A stretch of 64,000 nucleotides of DNA from Leifsonia sp. Root1293. GTDB lineage: Bacteria; Actinomycetota; Actinomycetes; Actinomycetales; Microbacteriaceae. Positions 49,252-58,104 of the stretch are shown piece after piece. A program made the translations under genes and the position numbers. The stretch covers positions 2,076,602 through 2,140,601 of the forward strand of contig NZ_LMEH01000001.1 of assembly GCF_001425325.1 (NCBI RefSeq), in the 5' to 3' direction. The notes beneath the pieces are model-generated. The model made no database searches. It was not told the origin of the DNA and saw only the letters and a list, made by a program, of their open reading frames with translations. Numbering within the stretch: the stretch's first letter is position 1; each line of letters starts with the position of its first letter.

Positions 49252-49252
49252 C

Positions 49253-49285
49253 AAGCCCCTGGTCCCCACGGATCGGGGGCTTTTT
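49253..49285 (+). terminator. Rho-independent terminator of the tRNA cluster
   Basis: AAGCCCC (49253-49259) pairs with GGGGGCTT, followed by TTTTT (49281-49285). It begins one base after the CCA of tRNA-Phe. The 289 bp after it, up to 49574, hold no gene that I can support; only the hairpin at 49552-49572 and an untested promoter-like TTGCGT/TGTAAA pair (49417-49445). Confidence 0.8.
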
Positions 49286-49551
49286 CGCGCTCGTGCTGCG
49301 CTGGACTGTCAACACCGTTCTCCTGACCAGAACGCGAACTTACCCCCACTCTGGGGTCATTCCCCTCCCCCGTGGATCGATAGTGTCGAACCATGCATAG
49401 CTGAGCACAGTTCAGCTTGCGTATACCCGATGCAGTACCTGTAAACCCGAAATGCAGGGAACGAACCGCCATGTCAGCACTTTGCGCTGGCTTCTGCCTA
49501 CCTGAAGCCACCAATCCATCCCCTCGGCCACGCGCCCCCTACGCGCCGTCC

Positions 49552-49572
49552 GGACTCCAGATCGTGGAGTCC
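49552..49572 (+). promoter_or_regulatory. Hairpin enclosing the ribosome site of the exopolysaccharide operon
   Basis: GGACTCCA (49552-49559) pairs perfectly with TGGAGTCC (49565-49572) around GATCG. The right arm holds GGAG, the only ribosome site of the gene starting at 49575. A folded mRNA would hide it, so translation may depend on opening by temperature, protein or ribosome traffic. Confidence 0.5.
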
Positions 49573-49574
49573 GA

Positions 49575-51113
49575 ATGAGCGAGAGTCGACCCACACCCAC
49601 ACCCACGCCCGCAGCGGCGGCTGAGCCTCCGCGCACCCTGCGTCTCGTCGAGACGCAGGCGACGTCGAGCGTTCCGCCGCACGTCGACACACACCTCTCC
49701 GGCCTGCTCTGGGCTCGTCGCTATCGCGACCTGCTTCGCACCTCCGACTCGGTGATCGTCGTGCTCGCCATCGGAACCGCGCTCGTCACGGGGCTGCTGA
49801 CGACAGGGGCCCCCGTGGGCAACCTCCTGTCCTACAGTGTCGGTCCCATCGCGCTCGCGGCCATCTGGCTGGCATCGCTGGCCGCATTCCACACGCGGGG
49901 CTCGCACACCATCGGTGTCGGCGCCCTCGAGTACAAGCGGGTCACCAACGCCACGGCGCTGGCCTTCGGACTCTTCGCGATCGGATGCATCGTCTTCACG
50001 GTCGACTTCGCCCGCATCTACTTCCTGGTCGCCCTGCCGGTCGGGCTCGGTGGCGTGGTCGGCATGCGCTGGCTGTGCCGCAAGTGGCTGCTGCGCCAGC
50101 GGCGCTTCGGCCACTACCTCGCCCGGGCCATCATCGTGGGCGACCGCGCCGACGCCGAGTACGTCGCCCAGCAGGTCGAGCAGAAGTCCGGTGCCACGTT
50201 CGTCGTCGTCGGAGCAGCCCTCGACGGAGACAACGTCGCGGACCTCGTGGCCGGTGACCGCCACATCCCCGTCATCTCCGACGTCAACGGCGTCGCACAG
50301 GCCGCCGCCGAGTGGCGCGCCGACACCGTGATCGTCGCCGGTCCACGGGCCGGCGAGAGCGACTACATCCGCACTCTCGGCTGGAGCCTCGAGGGTACGG
50401 CGACCGAACTCGTGCTCTCGAGCCGGCTCACGGATGTCGCAGGGCCCCGCATCCACTTCCGTCCTGTCGAGGGCCTGCCACTCATCCACGTGGAGATCCC
50501 GACCTTCGAAGGGTGGAAGCACGTCCTGAAGCGCACCTTCGACGTCGTATTCGCCGCGACCGCCCTTCTGATCCTCGCGCCGGCACTCGTCGTGATCGGG
50601 TTGTTCGTGCACTTCGACAGCCCAGGGCCGGTGCTCTTCCGTCAGGAGCGCTGCGGTCGCAACGGGCGCACCTTCCAGATGGTGAAGTTCCGTTCGATGG
50701 TCGCAACAGCCGAGGACGACCTCGCTGGCCTTCTCGATCGTAACGAGGCCAACGGCGTGCTCTTCAAGCTGCGCAACGATCCCCGCGTGACCCGCGTCGG
50801 GCGCCTCCTCCGTAAGTACTCGCTGGACGAGCTCCCTCAGATCTGGAATGTGCTGAACGGTGACATGAGCATCGTCGGCCCGCGCCCACCGCTGCGATCC
50901 GAGGTCGACTCCTACGAGAAGGACGTGCACCGCCGCCTCTTCATCAAGCCGGGCATCACCGGGCTGTGGCAGATCAGCGGCCGATCCGACCTCAGCTGGG
51001 AGGAGAGCGTGCGCCTGGACCTCTACTACGTGGAGAACTGGTCGCTCACCGGAGACATCATGATCATCTGGCGTACCTTCAAGACCGTCCTCCGTCCCGT
51101 CGGGGCCTACTGA
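49575..51113 (+). CDS. Polyprenyl-phosphate sugar phosphotransferase (initiating)
   Basis: A 512-residue WcaJ/WbaP-type protein that would start glycan assembly by placing a sugar phosphate on undecaprenyl phosphate. Several N-terminal spans (about 50-165) and a CoA-binding-3-like fold (about 175-310) precede a membrane hairpin near 325-350 and the catalytic bac_transf domain: SPGPVLFRQERCGRNGRTF, FRSMV, LRKYSLDELPQIWNVL and GPRPPL. First gene of the surface-polysaccharide locus, one base before the next gene. Confidence 0.92.
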   Translation: MSESRPTPTPTPAAAAEPPRTLRLVETQATSSVPPHVDTHLSGLLWARRYRDLLRTSDSVIVVLAIGTALVTGLLTTGAPVGNLLSYSVGPIALAAIWLASLAAFHTRGSHTIGVGALEYKRVTNATALAFGLFAIGCIVFTVDFARIYFLVALPVGLGGVVGMRWLCRKWLLRQRRFGHYLARAIIVGDRADAEYVAQQVEQKSGATFVVVGAALDGDNVADLVAGDRHIPVISDVNGVAQAAAEWRADTVIVAGPRAGESDYIRTLGWSLEGTATELVLSSRLTDVAGPRIHFRPVEGLPLIHVEIPTFEGWKHVLKRTFDVVFAATALLILAPALVVIGLFVHFDSPGPVLFRQERCGRNGRTFQMVKFRSMVATAEDDLAGLLDRNEANGVLFKLRNDPRVTRVGRLLRKYSLDELPQIWNVLNGDMSIVGPRPPLRSEVDSYEKDVHRRLFIKPGITGLWQISGRSDLSWEESVRLDLYYVENWSLTGDIMIIWRTFKTVLRPVGAY

Positions 51114-51114
51114 G

Positions 51115-52326
51115 ATGCGGATCGCGATGATCGGCACCCGGGGAGTGCCAGCCGCCTACGGCGGATTCGAGACCGCAGTCGAGGAGATCGGCCGCCGCAT
51201 GGTCGAGAACGGCCACGAGGTCACCGTGTACTGCAGGAGGACGGACGAGCGCCCCCAGTCGAGCTACCTCGGCATGAACCTCGTGCACCTTCCGGCCCTC
51301 CACCTGAAGACGGCCGAGACCCTCTCGCACACGGCGTTCTCCGTTGCGCACGCGGTCACCCATCGGCGGCCCGATGCTGCTTTCGTGTTCAATGCCGCCA
51401 ACGCGCCGTTCCTGCCCGCCCTGCGTGCACGCGGCATCCCGGTGGCCGTGCACGTGGACGGCCTGGAGTGGAAGCGTGACAAGTGGGGTGCCAACGGGCG
51501 TCGCTACTACCGGTGGGCCGAATCCATGTCGGTGCGCTGGGCCGACGCGCTCATCGCCGACGCCGACGGCATCAGCCGGTACTACCGCGACGAGTTCGCG
51601 GTTCCCACCGAGCTGCTGACGTACGGGGCCAAGATCCTCACCGACACCCCGTCCGACCGGCTCGCCGAGCTCGATCTCGAGCCAGGCGGCTTCCACCTCG
51701 TCGTCGCCCGATTCGAACCCGAGAATCACGTCGACGTCATCGTCGAGGGCTACAGGCAGAGTGCGGCCACCAAGCCGCTGATCGTCGTCGGCAGCGCACC
51801 GTACGCCGCACAGCACACCCAGAGCATCCGTGAGGCGGCGGGCGGCGACCCCCGCATCCGGTTCCTGGGCGGCGTCTACGACCAGGATCTGCTCGACCAG
51901 CTCTACGCCCACGCCATGACCTACCTGCACGGTCACTCGGTCGGCGGCACGAACCCCTCTCTGCTCCGGGCCATGGGCGCGCGCACGGCGATCATCGCGT
52001 GGGACGTCGAGTTCAACCGTGACGTCGCCGGCCCGAGCGCCCAGCTGTTCGGCAGCCCAGCCGACGTCGCGAGGCTCGTGGGCATCGCCGAGTCGCGCCC
52101 GGATCTGGTGGACGCCGACGCGGATGCCGTCCAGAAGCGAGCCGAGTCCGTCTATCGCTGGGACACCGTCGCCCTGGGCTACGAGGCCCTCGCCGAGCGA
52201 CTCGTCCTCGGCTACTCCACGAGCGGGGAATCCCACCCACGATCGACCAACTCGGAGCGATCGCACGCCGTCAAGCCACGCCTCGTCTCGACGGACACGG
52301 CCCTGAGCGGATCGAGGCGACGATGA
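51115..52326 (+). CDS. DUF1972-type GT4 glycosyltransferase (rhamnosyltransferase-like)
   Basis: A 403-residue GT-B enzyme. The DUF1972 N-terminus reads IAMIGTRGVPAAYGGFET, followed by WADALIADADGISRYY. The C-terminal donor domain has GVYDQDLLDQLYAHA and HSVGGTNPSLLRAMG, the family's E-rich acceptor loop replaced by NPSLL. Known relatives add rhamnose, often as the second sugar. It follows the initiating enzyme by one base and overlaps the next gene (ATGA). Confidence 0.88.
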   Translation: MRIAMIGTRGVPAAYGGFETAVEEIGRRMVENGHEVTVYCRRTDERPQSSYLGMNLVHLPALHLKTAETLSHTAFSVAHAVTHRRPDAAFVFNAANAPFLPALRARGIPVAVHVDGLEWKRDKWGANGRRYYRWAESMSVRWADALIADADGISRYYRDEFAVPTELLTYGAKILTDTPSDRLAELDLEPGGFHLVVARFEPENHVDVIVEGYRQSAATKPLIVVGSAPYAAQHTQSIREAAGGDPRIRFLGGVYDQDLLDQLYAHAMTYLHGHSVGGTNPSLLRAMGARTAIIAWDVEFNRDVAGPSAQLFGSPADVARLVGIAESRPDLVDADADAVQKRAESVYRWDTVALGYEALAERLVLGYSTSGESHPRSTNSERSHAVKPRLVSTDTALSGSRRR

Positions 52327-53087
52327 CCGGGGATGCCGCCACCAGCCCTCGGGCGGAGCGATACTCGGACATCGTGCAGCGGCTGGCCGGAGCCCAGAAG
52401 AAGCGCGCCCGTGGCGCGCCGGCCTACTCCGTCTACATCAATCGTCCGGCGGGCCGCCGCCTCGCGGCCGTCGCGTACCTGGCCGGGCTGACGCCCAACG
52501 TCGTCAGCATCATCAGCGCTGTCTTCACCTTCAGCGCCATCGTCGTCATCGCCGCGGCTCCAGCGGTCCCGTGGATCGGGGTGCTCGTCGCGGCCCTCCT
52601 GCTCATCGGCTACGCGCTCGATTCCTCCGACGGCCAGCTCGCCCGCCTGCGCGGCGGCGGAACTCCGGCCGGCGAATGGCTCGACCACGTGCTTGACGCC
52701 GCGAAGACCTCCGCACTGCACCTGGCCGTGCTCATCACCTTCTACCTGCACTTCCCGATCACCAACGCGGCCTGGCTGCTCGTACCGATCGGCTTCACCA
52801 TCGTGGCGACGGTGTCGTTCTTCGCGATGATCCTCAACGACCAGCTCAAGGGACGGCATCCGTCGGCCGTGGAGGCGCCACAGCGCGCCAGCAGCCCGCT
52901 CCGCTCGCTGCTCGGAATCCCGACCGATTATGGGGTGCTCTGCCTGTCCTTCCTGCTTCTCGGGTTCCCGCCGGCCTTCCTGGTCGTGTACACGCTCCTC
53001 TTCGTCGCCAACGCGGCCTACCTCCTCCTGGCCCTGGTGAAGTGGTTCCGAGACATGGGCGCCCTCGTGCCCGCCGGGAAGTCGTGA
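52323..53087 (+). CDS. CDP-alcohol phosphatidyltransferase
   Basis: A 254-residue membrane enzyme with six spans and the complete CDP-alcohol motif D-x2-DG-x2-AR-x8-G-x3-D-x3-D starting DSSDGQLARLRGGG near residue 101. The family transfers an alcohol phosphate from a CDP donor, normally to make phospholipid head groups. Here it sits inside a glycosyltransferase run with ATGA/GTGA overlaps on both sides, so a role in adding a phospho-alcohol to a lipid-linked glycan, or in making a lipid anchor, is inferred. Confidence 0.87.
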   Translation: MTGDAATSPRAERYSDIVQRLAGAQKKRARGAPAYSVYINRPAGRRLAAVAYLAGLTPNVVSIISAVFTFSAIVVIAAAPAVPWIGVLVAALLLIGYALDSSDGQLARLRGGGTPAGEWLDHVLDAAKTSALHLAVLITFYLHFPITNAAWLLVPIGFTIVATVSFFAMILNDQLKGRHPSAVEAPQRASSPLRSLLGIPTDYGVLCLSFLLLGFPPAFLVVYTLLFVANAAYLLLALVKWFRDMGALVPAGKS

Positions 53088-53989
53088 CGCCGCAGCAGGC
53101 TGGAGCCCCCAAGACCGCGATCGTCGTCGTGAACTACGGGTCGTCGGCACTTCTCTCCGCCAATCTCGCCGCGGGCGACGCACCGGGCGCCGCCACCGAG
53201 ACCGTCATCGTCGACAACTTCACCAGCACGGCTGAAGCCGAACGTCTCGCACATCTGGCGGCGGAGAACGGATGGCGCGTCGTCTGGAACGAGCGCAATG
53301 TCGGATTCGGCACGGCGGTGAATGCCGGCGTCGAACACGCCAGGTCACTCGGGTGCTCGGCGTTCATCGTCTTGAACCCGGATGCGATCATCACGGCGGC
53401 GGTGGCGGCAGAACTCTTCGCCAGCGTCGTGAGCAACCGCAACGTCCTGGTCGCGCCGCGGATCGTGCGAACCGACGGACGCCCCTGGTTCGAGGGAGCG
53501 ACGCTCGACACGACGACGGGATTCACCTCGACGGCGCCGGGGTCGGACAGTGCGTCCATCGACGGGTGGATCACCGGAGCCTGCGTCGCCGTCCATGACG
53601 ACCTGTGGACGCGATCCGGCGGCTTCGACGACGACTACTTCCTCTACTGGGAGGACGTCGACCTGTCGTGGCGATGCCGGACGGCCGGCGGGTTCCTCAG
53701 AGTACGCGCCGACCTCGAGGTCGTGCACGATGTCGGCGGCACTCAGGCCGGCACCGGCAAGACCCCGGCCTACGTCTACTACAACTGTCGCAACCGGCTG
53801 TTGTTCGCTGCCAAGAACCTTCCTGCCGAGACGCGCAGGGCCTGGAGCGCACGGAACGTGAGCTACGCCTACAGGATCATCACGCGCGGGGCGGGCCGAC
53901 GCGTGCTCTACCGCAGGCCCCGGCTCATCGCCGCAGCCATCAGCGGCACCTGGGCCGGTGCTCGAGGCAGGACAGGGGCGCAGAGATGA
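53084..53989 (+). CDS. GT2 glycosyltransferase (rhamnosyltransferase-like)
   Basis: A 301-residue GT-A enzyme. IVVVNYGSSALLSANL opens it; NVGFGTAVNAGVEHA and FIVLNPDA (DXD position) and YFLYWEDVDLSWR (ED-type acceptor region) follow, the WbbL-like pattern. A basic C-terminal helix ends it. GTG at 53084 overlaps the upstream stop as GTGA; longer starts would lie inside that gene. Confidence 0.88.
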   Translation: MTPQQAGAPKTAIVVVNYGSSALLSANLAAGDAPGAATETVIVDNFTSTAEAERLAHLAAENGWRVVWNERNVGFGTAVNAGVEHARSLGCSAFIVLNPDAIITAAVAAELFASVVSNRNVLVAPRIVRTDGRPWFEGATLDTTTGFTSTAPGSDSASIDGWITGACVAVHDDLWTRSGGFDDDYFLYWEDVDLSWRCRTAGGFLRVRADLEVVHDVGGTQAGTGKTPAYVYYNCRNRLLFAAKNLPAETRRAWSARNVSYAYRIITRGAGRRVLYRRPRLIAAAISGTWAGARGRTGAQR

Positions 53990-55182
53990 GCAGCCCCGCG
54001 TCCTCGCGCAGCCTCCGAGTGCTGGTCGCGCATCCCGGAGCCGAGCTCTTCGGGTCTGATCGGATGCTCGTCGAGAGCGTCGCGGGTCTCCGGGCAGCCG
54101 GCCACGCCGTGCTGGTGACCGTGCCGACGGGTGGTCCGATGCTCGACGTCGTCCGCGCGATGGGGGCCACTGTGGTCATCACCCCGACCCTCGTGCTGCG
54201 CAAGAGTCTCATCGCTCCGACGGGATGGCTGAAGCTCATCTCCGGCACCGTCCGCGGCCTTGTCGCCGGCATCCGGTTGGCACTGCGTGCCCGACCCGAC
54301 GTGATCTACGTCAACACCGTGACGATCCCCTTGTGGATCGCCGTCGGACGGGTGACGGGTCGACCGGTGCTCTGCCACGTGCACGAAGCCGAGCGCTCGG
54401 CCCGCCCTGTCGTGCGTCGCGCGCTCTCGGCACCGGTGCTGTTCGCTCGAACTGTCGTGGCCAACAGCGCATTCAGCGCAGGGGTCCTCGAGGACTCCTT
54501 CCCCGAACTCGGGCCGCGCGTGGGCGTCGTGGCGAACGGGGTGGCCGGACCTGCCGAGACGACGAAGGCGCGCGACGGCATCGACGGACCGCTGAGGGTG
54601 CTCTACGTCGGCCGCCTGTCCGACCGCAAGGGTGTCGATGTGGCGATCGCGGCCCTGGCCGAGCTGCGGAGAGGGGGGACCCCCGCCGAGCTCGAGGTGG
54701 TCGGGTCCGTGTTCGCCGGCAATGAGGAGTACGAGGAAGCACTCCGCGACCAGATCCGTGACGAGGGACTGGGTGGAGCCGTCAGCATGCTCGGCTTCCA
54801 GCCCGATGTCTGGGACGCCTATCGGCGATGCGACGTCGCGGTCGTTCCGTCCCGGGTCGACGAGCCGTTCGGAAACACCGCCGTCGAATCCCTGTTGGCG
54901 GGCAGGCCCGTCGTGGTGAGTGACACGTCCGGCCTGCGCGAGGCGTCGTCGGGGTTCGAGAGCGCCCAGCGGGTGAGACCTGGGGACGCCGGTGCTCTCG
55001 CCTCTGCGCTCCGCCGCGTCTACGACGACTGGCCGACCTTCCGTGACGCGGCGCTCGTCGACCGCGAGGTCGCGCATTCCCGCCACAGCACCGAGCTCTA
55101 CCGGACGCGCATGGCGGCCGCGGTCGAGGCCACCGCCGCCGGCCGTCCCTGGGGCGCAGGGGACTCCGATGTCGGCACCTGA
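53986..55182 (+). CDS. GT4 glycosyltransferase
   Basis: A 398-residue GT-B enzyme. N-terminal acceptor half with VLVAHPGAELFGSDRML; donor half with VLYVGRLSDRKGVDVAIAAL and the EX7E motif EPFGNTAVESLLAGRPVVVS. The ATG at 53986 overlaps the preceding stop (ATGA). Sugar and linkage are not predictable. Confidence 0.88.
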   Translation: MSSPASSRSLRVLVAHPGAELFGSDRMLVESVAGLRAAGHAVLVTVPTGGPMLDVVRAMGATVVITPTLVLRKSLIAPTGWLKLISGTVRGLVAGIRLALRARPDVIYVNTVTIPLWIAVGRVTGRPVLCHVHEAERSARPVVRRALSAPVLFARTVVANSAFSAGVLEDSFPELGPRVGVVANGVAGPAETTKARDGIDGPLRVLYVGRLSDRKGVDVAIAALAELRRGGTPAELEVVGSVFAGNEEYEEALRDQIRDEGLGGAVSMLGFQPDVWDAYRRCDVAVVPSRVDEPFGNTAVESLLAGRPVVVSDTSGLREASSGFESAQRVRPGDAGALASALRRVYDDWPTFRDAALVDREVAHSRHSTELYRTRMAAAVEATAAGRPWGAGDSDVGT

Positions 55183-55234
55183 GGTTTCATCGGCCGACCG
55201 GGTAGTGTTGCGGCAAAGAGAAGGAGGGGGAGGG

Positions 55235-56830
55235 ATGGATCCGCGGATGTACCTCTCGGCGCTGCGCCGCCGTTGGCCGTTGATCATCATCCTGGGCATC
55301 CTCGGTGCAGCAGTCGCCTTCTTCTACGATTCGACGTTGCCGACGCTCTACAAGTCCACCGCGAGCGTCTTCGTGTCGACGCAGCGAGGCGATACGACGA
55401 GCGAGCTCGTCCAGGGGTCGAACTTCGCCCAGGCGAACGTGCAGTCCTACGCCCGACTGGCGACGACACCCCTGGTCCTGCAGCCCGTCATCGATGAACT
55501 CGATCTCGACACGAGCGTGAACGGCCTGGCCTCGGTCATCTCGGCCGATACCCCGCTCAACACCGTGATCATCCAGATCACGGTGCAGAACAGCGATCCT
55601 GCACGTGCAGCGATGATCGCCGACGCCGTGACCTCCTCCCTGTCGACCGTCGTCGAGAAGATCTCGCCGACCAGCGCCGACAAGACTCCGGCCGTCAAGA
55701 TGACCCAGATCGCGTCGGCGCAGGTGCCGGCGGCGCCCTTCGCCCCGAACACACGGCTCATCGTCGCGACCGGGCTGGCCGTCGGACTCGCGCTCGGACT
55801 GGTCCTCGCACTGATCTGGGAACTTCTGGACACTCGGGTCCGCAGCGAGAAGGAACTGACGGCAATCACGGGCCTTCCCGTGCTGGGAGCCGTGGCCAAG
55901 GGTCCGTCGAAGAAGCCCGGCTGGATCGCCATGCGCAGTGATTCGCACAGCATGCAGGCCGAGTCATACCGAAGGATTCGGGCCAACCTCGAGTTCGCCG
56001 ACATCGAGCGAGCCGTGCGGAGCGTGATCGTGACCTCCGCGACCGCCGGCGAGGGCAAGTCCACGACGTCGCTGAACCTCGCTCTCGCCATGGCTGAACG
56101 CGTCGGTCGGGTCCTGCTCATCGATGGCGACCTGCGCCGCCCCACCATCGCGGATCGCTGCGGACTCGAAGGCTCCGTCGGCCTGACCACGGTTCTGCTC
56201 GGCAAGATCTCCGTGGCTGACGCCGTGCAGCGCTACGCGCGCACGGTCGACGTCCTGGCGTCGGGAGTGATCCCCCACAACCCCGGGCAGCTGCTCGGTT
56301 CGTCGGCGATGGCCGCGCTGCTCGCCGAGGTGTCGAAGACCTACGATTTCGTGGTCATCGACACTCCGCCACTCCTCGCCGCCACGGACACCCTCGGACT
56401 CGCCCATGCGACCGACGGTGCGATCGTGGTCGTCAAGTACAAGTCGACGCGTCGTCAGCAACTGGCCGAGGCTGTCGGATCGATGCGCACCGTCAACGCC
56501 CGGTTGCTCGGCGTCGTGTTCGACCGGATCCCGACGCCCAAGGCGATCGAGTACTACTCCTACCACGCGAAGCACTCGAACGGCTCGGCCGACCTGACGG
56601 CGTCGGGGCTGGACGAAGTGGACGAGACGGCACCTTCCACCATCGCGCCGGCGGCGCAGCCGGAGTCGCCGGTTCCCGCCGAGGACGTCGAGCCGGCTCG
56701 GGAACCAGCACCCTCGGCCGAGCCGCAGGCGGTGGCTCCGACCGTGACCCGCACCAAGAAGACGCGCCGCGCTCGATCGGACGTGATCCACACGAGTGAC
56801 GCCGGAGCGACAGTCGTCGTGGAGAGCTGA
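55235..56830 (+). CDS. Polysaccharide co-polymerase / BY-type tyrosine kinase
   Basis: A 531-residue fusion. Wzz-like N-terminus: span at about 15-33, outer domain, span at about 180-200. Then the kinase: Walker A TSATAGEGKSTTSLNLA near 273, Walker A' VLLIDGDLRRP and Walker B DFVVIDTPP. An Asp/Glu/Pro/Ala-rich tail follows; it lacks a clear tyrosine cluster (YYSYH near 450 is the best). It controls chain length and export. GGAGGGGGAGGG precedes the ATG; a longer frame starting at 54992 lies inside the previous gene and is not credible. Confidence 0.9.
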   Translation: MDPRMYLSALRRRWPLIIILGILGAAVAFFYDSTLPTLYKSTASVFVSTQRGDTTSELVQGSNFAQANVQSYARLATTPLVLQPVIDELDLDTSVNGLASVISADTPLNTVIIQITVQNSDPARAAMIADAVTSSLSTVVEKISPTSADKTPAVKMTQIASAQVPAAPFAPNTRLIVATGLAVGLALGLVLALIWELLDTRVRSEKELTAITGLPVLGAVAKGPSKKPGWIAMRSDSHSMQAESYRRIRANLEFADIERAVRSVIVTSATAGEGKSTTSLNLALAMAERVGRVLLIDGDLRRPTIADRCGLEGSVGLTTVLLGKISVADAVQRYARTVDVLASGVIPHNPGQLLGSSAMAALLAEVSKTYDFVVIDTPPLLAATDTLGLAHATDGAIVVVKYKSTRRQQLAEAVGSMRTVNARLLGVVFDRIPTPKAIEYYSYHAKHSNGSADLTASGLDEVDETAPSTIAPAAQPESPVPAEDVEPAREPAPSAEPQAVAPTVTRTKKTRRARSDVIHTSDAGATVVVES

Positions 56831-56835
56831 CGCCG

Positions 56836-58104
56836 GTGCACGCACAGGGTCCGGAGAACTCGGGCCTCACCATCCGATTGGTCGCAGGCTTCGCAGTCCT
56901 GGCCGCCGGCTCCCGGATCTTCGTGGGCGGCAGCCTCACCGTCGGATTCGTCGTCGCCCTCGTCCTGCTCCCCCTGTGGGTGCCGGTGCTGCGGCGGTAC
57001 TGGGGTGCCACCGTGTTCGCCGCCCTGGGGATCCTCGCCGCGCTCTCGGGGATCTGGCTGCGCGAAGTGACTGCGGTGAACCACGCCTCGAGCGTCTCCG
57101 GCATGATCGCGGGCGTCATGATGCTCCTCGGGATCGTCACCGCCGTCGGCGTGGTGCTGTGGGCCCGCACGATCATCCCCGACTGGATGGTCGGCGCCCT
57201 GTTCGGTTTCGCGATGCTCGCCAGCGCCACCCTCGGCGCCGAGACCGGCAACGACAACCCGTGGAAGTTCGGCGTCGGCTTCCCGGTCATGATCATCGTG
57301 CTGTCGCTGGTGAGTCGCCCCGGCCTGCGCACCCTCGAGGCCATCGCTCTGCTCGTCTTCGCCGTCGTCGCCCTCGGGACCGATTCGCGCTATCGATTCG
57401 CGACGCTCATGATCACGGCGGTCCTCGTCCTCTGGCAGATGCTCCCCCAGTTCCGCACCCGTCGTGCCAGCTCGCTCGCCATGGTCGCGATGGTCGGCAT
57501 CATCGCCGCCATCACCTACAACCTGGCGACTGCCCTGATCGTCGACGGCTATCTCGGCGAGCAGGCCCAATCACGCACGATCGCCCAACTGGAGGCATCC
57601 GGCTCACTCCTGCTCGGAGGTCGGCCTGAGGCCGCGGCGAGCATCGCGCTGTTCCAGTCGAACCCGTGGGGGTTCGGAGTCGGCGTTCAGCCCAACCTCG
57701 ACGACATCCTCGTCGCCAAGACCGGCATGGCGTCGATCGGGTACCAACCCAACAACGGCTACGTCGAGACCTATCTCTTCGGCGGAGGGTTCGAGCTCCA
57801 TTCCGTCGCGGGCGACCTCTGGAGTCAGTACGGCATTCCCGGGCTGGCGTTCGTGGCGTGGATCGTCGTGCTCGTGCTGCACACGCTGGGGCAGGGGCTG
57901 TCGACGCGTACGGCCACGAGCATCACGATGTTCCTCGGCATCTCGACGCTGTGGAACGTGCTCTTCAGCCCCATCTACGGTTCCCTGCCCACGCTGGTGC
58001 TCACCGTCGGGCTCGGGCTTCTCCCGCTGGCAGCCGCGAAGCCGCTCGGCTCGGATCCGCCTGCCCTCGTCTCAAGTCGAGACGCCCTGAGCCCGCTTCC
58101 GTAG
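56836..58104 (+). CDS. O-antigen ligase/polymerase-like membrane protein
   Basis: A 422-residue protein with about ten to twelve spans and a large outer loop holding YQPNNGYVETYLFGG, a Wzy/WaaL-type signature area. It either polymerises repeats or transfers finished chains; sequence alone does not decide. GTG start, five bases after the kinase gene. Its 3' end overlaps the convergent acyltransferase gene by 33 bp. Confidence 0.82.
   Translation: MHAQGPENSGLTIRLVAGFAVLAAGSRIFVGGSLTVGFVVALVLLPLWVPVLRRYWGATVFAALGILAALSGIWLREVTAVNHASSVSGMIAGVMMLLGIVTAVGVVLWARTIIPDWMVGALFGFAMLASATLGAETGNDNPWKFGVGFPVMIIVLSLVSRPGLRTLEAIALLVFAVVALGTDSRYRFATLMITAVLVLWQMLPQFRTRRASSLAMVAMVGIIAAITYNLATALIVDGYLGEQAQSRTIAQLEASGSLLLGGRPEAAASIALFQSNPWGFGVGVQPNLDDILVAKTGMASIGYQPNNGYVETYLFGGGFELHSVAGDLWSQYGIPGLAFVAWIVVLVLHTLGQGLSTRTATSITMFLGISTLWNVLFSPIYGSLPTLVLTVGLGLLPLAAAKPLGSDPPALVSSRDALSPLP

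Noticed and set aside
49417-49445. TTGCGT-N17-TGTAAA promoter for the polysaccharide operon
   Set aside because: Spacing is right but the -10 box matches at only four positions; too weak to list as a feature.
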